This document shows, piece by piece, positions 11,015-18,188 of a stretch of DNA of 24,221 nt. The stretch is from Seminavis robusta (Eukaryota; Bacillariophyta; Bacillariophyceae; Naviculales; Naviculaceae). Within the stretch, counting starts at the first letter, position 1, and every line of letters begins with the position of its first letter. A program made the translations under genes and the position numbers. The notes beneath the pieces are model-generated. The model was not told the DNA's origin, ran no database searches, and saw only the letters and a program-made list of their open reading frames with translations. Where the stretch lies: positions 1-24,221 of the forward strand of contig CAICTM010001700.1 of NCBI GenBank assembly GCA_903772945.1, read 5' to 3'.

Positions 11015-12946
11015 ATGATGATTCGACGAAATCCTATCCAGCAGAATATCCTCGCATCATCATCAGCCATGATGATCATGATGATGCTCTGGACAATCTC
11101 CTGCATGTCCACCATGGCATATGGACTCGCTGCTGGTGCCATGCCCCCCTTGACATCTCGCACCGCCGACCATCTACCATTGGCTCGCAAGGCCATGGAC
11201 TACTTTGACTCTTCGCCGGATCCCTTTTTTGCCGTCCAAACGTCCATCGACTTGTTGACGGCCGCTGGGTTTGAAGAATTGCCCGATGGAGTTCCCTACC
11301 GTGGCAAGGTTGTTCCCGGCGGAAAATATTACTTTACGCGCAACAAATCCACTCTGGTGGCATTTGTCGTGGGAAACGCCGTCGAAACGGGAAAATTCGG
11401 ATTTCACATTATCGGTGGTCACACCGACAGTCCCAATTTGAAAGTCAAGCCGCGATCCAAACGAGGCAAGGCGGGTGTCAAACAAATTGGAGTCGAGTGT
11501 TATGGAGGTGGATTGTGGCATACTTGGTTTGACCGAGATTTGGGAATCAGTGGACGCGTCATGGTGCGAAGCAGCGATGGGAAACGAATGGAACAAAAAC
11601 TCATTCGGTTGGATCGAGCCATTTTGCGCGTCCCCAATCTGGCCATTCATTTGTTGACACAAGAAGAACGGGAAGCCTTCAAAGTCAACAAGGAAGATCA
11701 TTTGAGTCCCATTCTTGCCATGGAAGCTAAGAAATCGTTGACGGGGGGTAATAGCAAGTCGGATGAAGATGACGATGAGGACAAGGACGACAAAGACGAC
11801 GAAAAGAAAAAAGACGACAAAGATGGCTGGTCCGAGTACCAGGAACCACTTCTGTTACAGCTGCTAGCCGAAGAACTGGGAGTGGATGTATCCAGAATTG
11901 TAGACTTTGAATTGAACTTGTTTGATGTTCAAAAGGCTGCTCTGGGTGGAGCTTACTCAGAGTTCATCTATTCGGCACGGTTGGACAACCTGGCAAGTTG
12001 TTTCTTGGCGGTACAGGCTCTCGTCGATCATGTGGAAGAAGGAAATGTGGACCAAGATAAAGACATTTCCATGGTGGTCTTGTATGATCACGAAGAAGTG
12101 GGAAGTGCCAGTGCGTAAGTGCTCTCTACAAATTGACTTCCAGCTGTTGGATGTGTGTTTGGTGACCCCGCCCTCGCTTTTTATGCGTCTCCTTGTCACT
12201 GACTAGCCAGCCTACTGTACTGTCCTCACCACTAACTACACGCACAATCAAGTGTTGGAGCTGCATCCCCCATCACGGGAGAGTCCGTTCGAAGAATCGC
12301 GGCTGCTCTGAATGACGGCAGTGACGAAGATGCTCTAGACTCGTGTTTACGAAAGAGCTTTTGTCTCTCATCGGATCAAGCGCATGCTGTTCATCCCAAC
12401 TATGCCGCCAAGCACGAAGCTGCTCATCAGCCAAAAATGAACGAGGGCATGGTCATCAAACGCAATTCCAATCAACGATATGCTACAACAGCGGTCACTG
12501 GACTGCTGATTCGTGAAGTTGCCAAACGAGCGTCTCTGCCTCCTGTACAAGAATTCATCGTTCGTCAGGACTGCGGTTGCGGCAGCACCATTGGGCCTCT
12601 TATTAGTACTGCCACTGGGATCAGGGCGATTGACATGGGTGAGTCCTTTTTGGTCTACAAACAATCCACTTTCCTTGGTGCTTTGGCTAACCATTTGCTC
12701 GCCTTTTCTTCAACTAGGATGCCCTCAACTCTCCATGCATTCCATCCGAGAAACAATGGGTGTGTGCGACTGTAAGTCTAGTTTCGATTGGATGCCCGGG
12801 ACGATGTAATGAACACAGCACCTCCTTTGTACTCTTGCTAACCTTTCTTTTCCCCCTTGATCCAATACGCAGTGACAAATGGTCTGGCACTATTCAAAGC
12901 CTTCTTCAAACATTTCAGAGAGGTTGACGATTCTGTAGAGCAGTAG
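11015..12946 (+). CDS. DNPEP: Aspartyl aminopeptidase, peptidase family M18 (four exons)
   Basis: This zinc aminopeptidase removes N-terminal Asp and Glu from peptides and works as a large cytosolic or vacuolar oligomer in other eukaryotes. Exons are 11015-12114, 12253-12638, 12718-12771 and 12873-12946, giving 537 residues. All introns are GT-AG and the frame is restored exactly at each junction. Metal and catalytic residues are all present: His136 in GGHTDSP, Asp324 in SARLDNL, Glu360-Glu361 in YDHEEVGS, Asp408 in SSDQAHAVHPNY and His503 in SMHSIRE. The family is usually about 470-490 residues. The excess is an N-terminal stretch with a hydrophobic Met/Ile-rich segment (about residues 10-40, signal-like) and an acidic Asp/Lys insert at about 247-271. 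The first ATG (11015) is followed at once by a second (11018). It converges with the heme oxygenase gene. Confidence 0.95.
12115..12252 (+). other. Intron 1 of the M18 aminopeptidase gene
   Basis: It starts GTAAGTGC and ends CAATCAAG, 138 bases. It splits the Ala codon right after the catalytic HEEVGSAS segment. Removal joins GSASA to VGAASP, the expected M18 continuation. Confidence 0.9.
12639..12717 (+). other. Intron 2 of the M18 aminopeptidase gene
   Basis: It starts GTGAGTCC and ends CAACTAG, 79 bases, splitting a Gly codon. Removal joins IRAIDMG to CPQLSMHSIRE, which restores the terminal metal-binding His. Confidence 0.9.
12772..12872 (+). other. Intron 3 of the M18 aminopeptidase gene
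   Basis: It starts GTAAGTCT and ends TACGCAG after a pyrimidine-rich tract, 101 bases, splitting a Leu codon. Removal joins ETMGVCD to LTNGLALFKAFF, the typical C-terminal helix of the family. Confidence 0.9.
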
Positions 12947-13533
12947 GGAGATGTGCCGATACTGGTAGCCCGTCACGCACCATCAACAATAGAGAAAAAA
13001 TGCTATAGCTAGCTAATATGCACTTGTATCGCTGTAAGGATCATCAGTTTTGGGTAACAAGTGTCATTGAGCTACTAGAATAGTGAGGACTCTCCTGACA
13101 ACCACAAACAAGAAGCGCCGCCGAGGCCTGGAAGATGAGGATTCCAATACGAGGAAAGGGTTTGGCTTTCCTAGCTAGGCTAGTCGTTGTGAAGGCTATT
13201 GCTTTTGATGAGAGATGCATAGCAAGCAAGGAATATTAGATAAGAGTTATTTTCTGATTTTCATGATGTGAATTTCTTTTTGGACATTTAAATTTTGCCG
13301 TCCGTGTTGTTGAGAGCGAGCTGATATAAGTGCAGGTCGTGGATAAGTGATGAGAATGGATTCGATTCCAATGAGGGTGAGGATCATTCCTTTTCCGCTG
13401 CTGTAACCAAGAGAGGGGGCCATGTTTCGTGCGCCAAGCACAGCGCGCCAGATGGGCGACTGGAAATGTGGGCTGAAGTGTGGGGTTGCTGTACACCTTG
13501 GATGTACCAGTAGGCGGCGGCATCTCGAGTTGA
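12947..13533. other. Convergent intergenic region (3' flanks)
   Basis: This lies between the stop codons of two convergent genes and should hold both 3' untranslated regions and terminators. Minus-strand open frames here (13236-13588) have Ser/Thr/His-rich unpatterned translations and no domain; I take them as chance. No RNA gene or repeat is seen. Confidence 0.5.
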
Positions 13534-15087
13534 CTACCACCTGTACCACCACGTAACCATCAACGCCACCAACAGCCATGTCTGCCAATCCTTGGCAAAC
13601 TGCCAGGGATCATGCGCCACAACAAAGGGCCAGGGGCATCTTGCTCCCTTCTTCATTACAGCGCCAGCAGATTGTTGTTGTTGTTCCTTCTTTTTGTTTA
13701 CCAGAAAAGGACACTGCTCTTGCGCTTTATTATCAGAGTCGGACAAAGTCCCCTTCTTGTGCGCATATTCCATGACTTGCTCCATGGACATGACCTCGGC
13801 ACCCGGTATGGTCGCCATGACATCGAGCTCCTGAAAGAGCCGCATATTCAAGCAAAACGCAACATTGGCTTCGGCCACGAGCGATTGAATCTGTTCGCTG
13901 GTCAAGGGCAGAGCATCCAAGGATTGTCGATAATTGTCTTTGAATGCCTTGTAGGATTCGACTTTTTCGAATCTATAAAAGGCCAATCCGTCACCCGATT
14001 GTTTGTCCAGATCCAATGCCCGTCGTGCCACCCGCGCCAGAATGCGACCGCCACTCAAGTCCCCCAAATAGCGGGTATACGAATGCGCCAGGAGCAGCAA
14101 TGGGTCGTGATGCGCCAAGTACTGGATGCGATCGATATAGTCTTGTGTGGCCGCACTAATGGTCCGTGGAGACGGAGTGCGGGTATTGTGCCAAAACTCG
14201 CAATCCTCTTGCAAGGATTCCTTGCGCGACAACTCTTGCGGGAAATGGCACGAAGGAAACATAGCGGGAGCATGTCGATCCAACGTCTCTTCGAGTGCCA
14301 CGTAGACATGGTACAGACCTAGAATCATTTCCTGATAGAGATGACGATCGATTTGGCCACGAATAAAGTTGCGGACAAAGTGGACGTCTTCGGCGGCTTG
14401 ATGCGACACGGCCGTTCCCGTCTTGAGCGCTTCCGCCAAAGAGTTGCGACGGGGTTCTTCTTCTTCTTGAGTGTCGTCCGGCTGTTGCTCGAGCTGCTCC
14501 ACGGGGGGCACTAACAACGAGGTTTCCGAATGACGCGGTGACATTTTGCCATCACTATTACTTTCCTCTCCTTCCATGTCCGACGCAAGTCGGGCCATGA
14601 TGGCGGCCATGGAACATTCCTCCATGGTCCTCGCAAAGGACTTCTTCTTGGAGGCGCCACCTTCACTCATATACGGCTGCATGGGACACTGACCACCCGA
14701 TGGCAACTGGACACCCTTTCCCGTCTGCTGAACTTGGTGAAAATGCTCCATTACCTGATAAAAGCCACTCTGGTGCTCTGTGTAATGCGATTTGGGGATT
14801 TGCGCCAGTGTCTCTTGGATCGCTTCCGCCGATTTGGCTTCCTTAAAGGGACACTTGCTCGCCGTGGCAAAGGCAGGACATTGTCGTAGTTCCAACAAGG
14901 CGCGGGTGCTGTTGGGGGATGATTGTTGTTGTTGTTGCTGCTGCGACTGCAGAGATCGTTCGTCTTCTGACAGCGCCACGGCGTACGGACATTGGCTATT
15001 CATGATCTTGAGTCTCTTGTTCTGTTGGTTGTCTTTGGAATAATGATTCGATGATGAAGGGGATGGGTGTTTCTTGGGAATAATCAT
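13534..15087 (-). CDS. Heme oxygenase, tail-anchored, animal-type, with long Cys-Pro-rich N-terminus
   Basis: Heme oxygenase cleaves heme to biliverdin, CO and iron. The catalytic domain spans about residues 215-420 of 517. The proximal His is His229 in TAVSHQAAEDVHFVRNF, and the distal-helix signature LAHSYTRYLGDLSGG lies at about 333-347. Residues 501-517 (WQTWLLVALMVTWWYRW) form a C-terminal membrane anchor, so it should sit on the ER or a similar membrane facing the cytosol. The domain and tail resemble animal HO-1/HO-2 more than soluble plastid enzymes. Unusual is the ~215-residue N-terminal extension with Gln runs. Six Cys-Pro dipeptides (Cys33, 70, 79, 134, 459, 484) flank the domain on both sides and look like heme regulatory motifs. 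The start at 15087 is the first in-frame ATG; 15003 is an alternative (489 residues). No intron is needed. Confidence 0.93.
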   Translation of the reverse strand: MIIPKKHPSPSSSNHYSKDNQQNKRLKIMNSQCPYAVALSEDERSLQSQQQQQQQSSPNSTRALLELRQCPAFATASKCPFKEAKSAEAIQETLAQIPKSHYTEHQSGFYQVMEHFHQVQQTGKGVQLPSGGQCPMQPYMSEGGASKKKSFARTMEECSMAAIMARLASDMEGEESNSDGKMSPRHSETSLLVPPVEQLEQQPDDTQEEEEPRRNSLAEALKTGTAVSHQAAEDVHFVRNFIRGQIDRHLYQEMILGLYHVYVALEETLDRHAPAMFPSCHFPQELSRKESLQEDCEFWHNTRTPSPRTISAATQDYIDRIQYLAHHDPLLLLAHSYTRYLGDLSGGRILARVARRALDLDKQSGDGLAFYRFEKVESYKAFKDNYRQSLDALPLTSEQIQSLVAEANVAFCLNMRLFQELDVMATIPGAEVMSMEQVMEYAHKKGTLSDSDNKAQEQCPFLVNKKKEQQQQSAGAVMKKGARCPWPFVVAHDPWQFAKDWQTWLLVALMVTWWYRW

Positions 15088-16570
15088 GCTGCTGCTAATA
15101 ATATCGAAGGACAGCTGGTTCACCAGCTCGATTTGATTTGTGGCGACTTCTTTCGAAGTGGCAATGGTGAAATGCTTGGCAGCGTGCAGCAGGCTTCGGT
15201 GGTTGCGGGGAACCTGCCTGACACAATCCACCAAGCAACCGCCCCATCCGAGTCACCCGCTGACGTCGCCAGGATCGTGGATCCACGCTTCCGCAAATCC
15301 ACGTCGCGCCACAGCAAAGACACACACCGTGACGGCATTGATGATGGGGGGTTTTAGAGTAGGGAAATTATCTACGGAAGCCAGCCGGGGCCAGGCTTAA
15401 GCAAAGAACAGTCGAAGTTCAGGACTAGGTTCTGTGGGATCAGGGGCAAGAAATTGAGGACCATTACGGGGGGCAAAGGGTTTGGCTTTGCATTTGGATT
15501 TCTTCGTCGATGCACAGCTCAGCCACCAAGGAACGAGACGAGATGGCAGCTGGGCTAGCTAGCTAGCGGTGGCTCATCGCTGATATCATCGAGCTGTGGG
15601 CATGCACGAGACCGAGCGTGGCAGCGCAGTTCAGTACCAGCCGACACCCAATCTTGCTGCCCCTCCAACCTCCAGTGATCATCTGAAGTAAGCGAGGAAT
15701 GTATGACATGCTGCATGCGACGGTGGCAACACCATGACGATTCACACTTCTTGTGGATGCATACCGGTAGATTGCATTGCTTTTCCAAGCAGTGACAGCG
15801 GATGAGAAAGAGATTGCTGCTGTGCATAGACAAATCTAAAGCGAGAACGGTTACACGTATGTATTCTAAAGGAAAGATACAATTGAAGGACACGTGTTGA
15901 GCAGTGGCAGCTCTTTAACCCCAAAACATATCTTCGTTCGTGTTCTAGCTACTGGTAGTTCTTCTGCAACAAGACACTGTCACATACATGTACATGTATC
16001 TTGCAAACTCTAGTAACAAACACCAAAAGACTAAATTATCTTGCTTTCTAACGATGAGATTGATAACTTGCTTGAGGAAACTCAGAAGAATCATCACCCC
16101 CAGGACTAGCTAGTAGTTTCTGCTGAGCAGACTTCACATTGCGTCAATGTCTTCATATCCATGGCACAGGTACGGTACCAGTAGCACTCCCAAACGCTTC
16201 GTTGCACCTCTGCAGACACCGCGCCAAGATGTATTTCACTGCTTCTACTATAATAAGTGTTGGGGTACTTTGCTCAGCAGCAGGAAATAGAAGTGATTGT
16301 GCACTGTGTAGTCAATGGATGTACGCTTTCTTGCAACCTACGGATGCAGCATACGATATGAGGTAGTACCTGCCGAGAAGACAGAAGGTTGGCTCTGTAT
16401 TATTTTGGTTTATCTCCAACATGCCGGGAAAGCTGGGTCCCTCAACTTGATAGCGATTACAAGAGCTGCATGGTGCGGGCAAACAAAATAGACATGCGGC
16501 TCCATATCTACATGGAGAGACATAAAAGAATAGTTCCCCGGGTTGTGGAAGTGAGAGTCGAGGTAGTACT
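15088..16570. other. Long intergenic region, no gene recognised
   Basis: This holds the upstream region of the heme oxygenase gene and the 3' flank of the LRR gene, both on the minus strand. The frame upstream of the heme oxygenase ATG is open to 15234 but has no ATG. Other open frames (for example 15555-15893 and 16312-16650 on the minus strand) are Cys/His/Ser-rich with no pattern and look accidental. Visible features are a 16-base perfect palindrome at 15984-15999, a GCTAGCTAGCTAGC run near 15553-15566, and scattered TACYRGTAG motifs. Confidence 0.5.
15984..15999. repeat. Perfect 16-base palindrome (ATACATGTACATGTAT)
   Basis: The sequence equals its own reverse complement and consists of overlapping TACATGTA units. 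It lies in the gap upstream of the heme oxygenase gene. It could be a protein-binding site or a simple AT-rich chance palindrome; nothing else links it to a function. Confidence 0.6.
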
Positions 16571-17947
16571 TCAAACCTTGTAGGACTTGCATCTGTGTTT
16601 TGAGAAACGATGGAGACGTTTGCGCTTGCCAGTGGCGCGTTGACCCGCATCTAGACTCTCGCCATCACTCTGAACATTCAGGAAAAGCGAAGGCTTGTTT
16701 CTTAGAAAGTAGAAAAGCGTACTGAGGTGATCCTTATCTCTGTTTGGAAGGCCGCCCATGAATGCAATGTACGCATCATCACAGACACTGCAACGGGGGC
16801 ATCGAAACAGATGGCTTCTTCCGTACTTGTTCAAGCGAGTGTAGAAGTCGCTTTGATCTCTGAGGTCATGTGGCTCTATGCCTTGCTTCTCGCATCGGAA
16901 CCTGGCCACACGAAGGGAATAGTTGTCTTGTAGCATTTGAGAAAAGGGCTCTCTTAGTTCCTTTGTGGATAAATCCACATTGAAGAGCTCCAATGCTGCG
17001 AGCACTGGAGAAGCTACAATCCCCTGTGCCAACACTTGGTTTCGGTGGAGTTGGACTTCACTGGAGGCTTTGTTCCGGCCATGAGGCAAACCAATAGCGG
17101 AGCTCCGGCCTCCGTCTGATGTCAAGCGCAGGGTGAGTTTCATCAGCGTCCTTTGCGTGCGCAGCATTCTTGTAATAGCAAGGGCTCCCTCAACTGTGAT
17201 GTGGCAGTTCAGGTCCAGACGGCGAAGGTGTTTGTGCCGATTGGCCGCTCCCAGAACCCTGAGATGAGGCGTGCTCAACCCCACATTCCCCAAGGTTAGC
17301 TGTTCCCACTTGTTGCCTTTGTCGAAGCAGAGCTGGAGTGAGGACGGGAGCAAGACACCGAGCGACTTGTCGCGGACTTCCAAGCAGGCACCACGAAGTG
17401 AGGGCATCTGAACCATCGCTGTAGAAATGGTGTCCAATATACCGGTACCAGTACCGGTAGATCTAGGCGGTGCTTTCGCAGTGCCGGCTCCGACTTTGTC
17501 GAGGACAAAACTTTCCAGATCCAACAAGGTTGTCTGCATACGGTGGGCAAACGCATCCATATCGGAAAGACTTCCACGGAGCCAGAGATTCTCCAATGTA
17601 AACTGTTTCAGATTTGGGTTCAGAGCACCCGAGAGGGCGGACACTTCGACACTGTTCTTTTCATTGTTGAGCTCTTCCGTTTCCAGGGATCCAATATGCA
17701 GGACCTTCAAGTTGGGCATGGCACCAATGTATTTCAATAGTGGTGCAATTCGGCTAGACGGAGCCTCAACCATGAAGAAAGACGGACAAATCTTGAGGCT
17801 GAAATCATGAATGGGAGCCTGGAACACAGCGAGGAAGGACTTGACTTCGTCCATCTCAGCATTTCCAAGGCAAAACAACATTGCACGTCGTTCAGAATCA
17901 TAATGGAATGCGCCCACGGTTACAAAAGGCTGTTGATCCACTTCCAT
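16571..17947 (-). CDS. Leucine-rich repeat (ribonuclease-inhibitor-like) protein, paralogue 1
   Basis: A 458-residue intact frame starting at ATG 17947. Irregular leucine-rich repeats occupy about residues 78-350 (MPNLKVLHIGSL, HLRRLDLN, RTLMKLTLRL, LAALELFNVDL), of the RNI type with long helices between strands. The C-terminal module is distinctive: FYTRLNKYGRSHL (368-380), a Cys cluster CPRCSVC (383-389), LSTLFYFLRNKPSL (408-421) and a basic tail KRKRLHRFSKHRCKSYK. The tail is probably nuclear-targeting. The same module ends the second LRR gene at 21664-23193, so the two are paralogues. A Thr-Gly repeat (STGTGTG, 163-169) is encoded by the TACCGGTA-type repeat at 17440-17460. It is divergent from the nuclease gene and shares a 241-base upstream region. 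The partner or ligand is unknown. Confidence 0.85.
   Translation of the reverse strand: MEVDQQPFVTVGAFHYDSERRAMLFCLGNAEMDEVKSFLAVFQAPIHDFSLKICPSFFMVEAPSSRIAPLLKYIGAMPNLKVLHIGSLETEELNNEKNSVEVSALSGALNPNLKQFTLENLWLRGSLSDMDAFAHRMQTTLLDLESFVLDKVGAGTAKAPPRSTGTGTGILDTISTAMVQMPSLRGACLEVRDKSLGVLLPSSLQLCFDKGNKWEQLTLGNVGLSTPHLRVLGAANRHKHLRRLDLNCHITVEGALAITRMLRTQRTLMKLTLRLTSDGGRSSAIGLPHGRNKASSEVQLHRNQVLAQGIVASPVLAALELFNVDLSTKELREPFSQMLQDNYSLRVARFRCEKQGIEPHDLRDQSDFYTRLNKYGRSHLFRCPRCSVCDDAYIAFMGGLPNRDKDHLSTLFYFLRNKPSLFLNVQSDGESLDAGQRATGKRKRLHRFSKHRCKSYKV
17440..17460. repeat. TACCGGTA direct/inverted repeat inside LRR coding sequence
   Basis: Two copies of the palindrome TACCGGTA are separated by CCAG, giving a nearly symmetric 21-base element. 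It codes for part of the Thr-Gly run of the LRR protein. Related TACYRGTAG words recur in the intergenic DNA of this window. Confidence 0.7.
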
Positions 17948-18188
17948 GATGGCTGAGTAGTCAAATACAAAGAGGAACTATGAGTGAGTTTTCAGGTTCC
18001 AGCCGAAACCAGCGAATAGAATTGCTTCGGCTCCACGGTGTGGAGTGATCGATAGCGTGTTGTCGAGCGTGATGTCTCCCAATATTAATTCACCCCACCT
18101 CTAATCGACTTCGCCGCAAGAATTTGGCGCGAAACGCAAAAGTAACAGTTGAAGTATTCGGTGACCAGAACCATTGTAATAGTCGATC
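17948..18188. promoter_or_regulatory. Bidirectional promoter region, LRR gene and MUS81-like nuclease
   Basis: Only 241 bases separate the two divergent ATG codons, so both promoters and 5' untranslated regions must lie here. The nuclease side contains an E2F-like palindrome about 55 bases before its ATG, and CCAATATTAAT lies at about 18078-18088. No TATA box is obvious at a convincing distance. Confidence 0.7.
18123..18134 (+). promoter_or_regulatory. E2F/DP-type binding site (TTTGGCGCGAAA)
   Basis: The twelve bases match the classical E2F consensus TTTSSCGCSAAA on both strands. In plants and animals E2F/DP activates S-phase and DNA-repair genes. Its place 55 bases upstream of a MUS81-type nuclease ATG fits cell-cycle control of that gene; it may also act on the divergent LRR gene. 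Occupancy is inferred only from the motif. Confidence 0.65.

Noticed and set aside
13612..14322. Long + strand open frame opposite the heme oxygenase
   Set aside because: It is an antisense shadow of the conserved heme oxygenase coding region and shows no domain.
15088..15234. N-terminal extension of heme oxygenase upstream of ATG 15087
   Set aside because: The frame is open but only a TTG is available. The residues have no pattern, so the first ATG was chosen.
15553..15893. Minus-strand open frame as a small gene
   Set aside because: Cys/His/Ser-rich with no recognisable motif, no paralogue in the window, and lies in a long gap where chance frames are expected.
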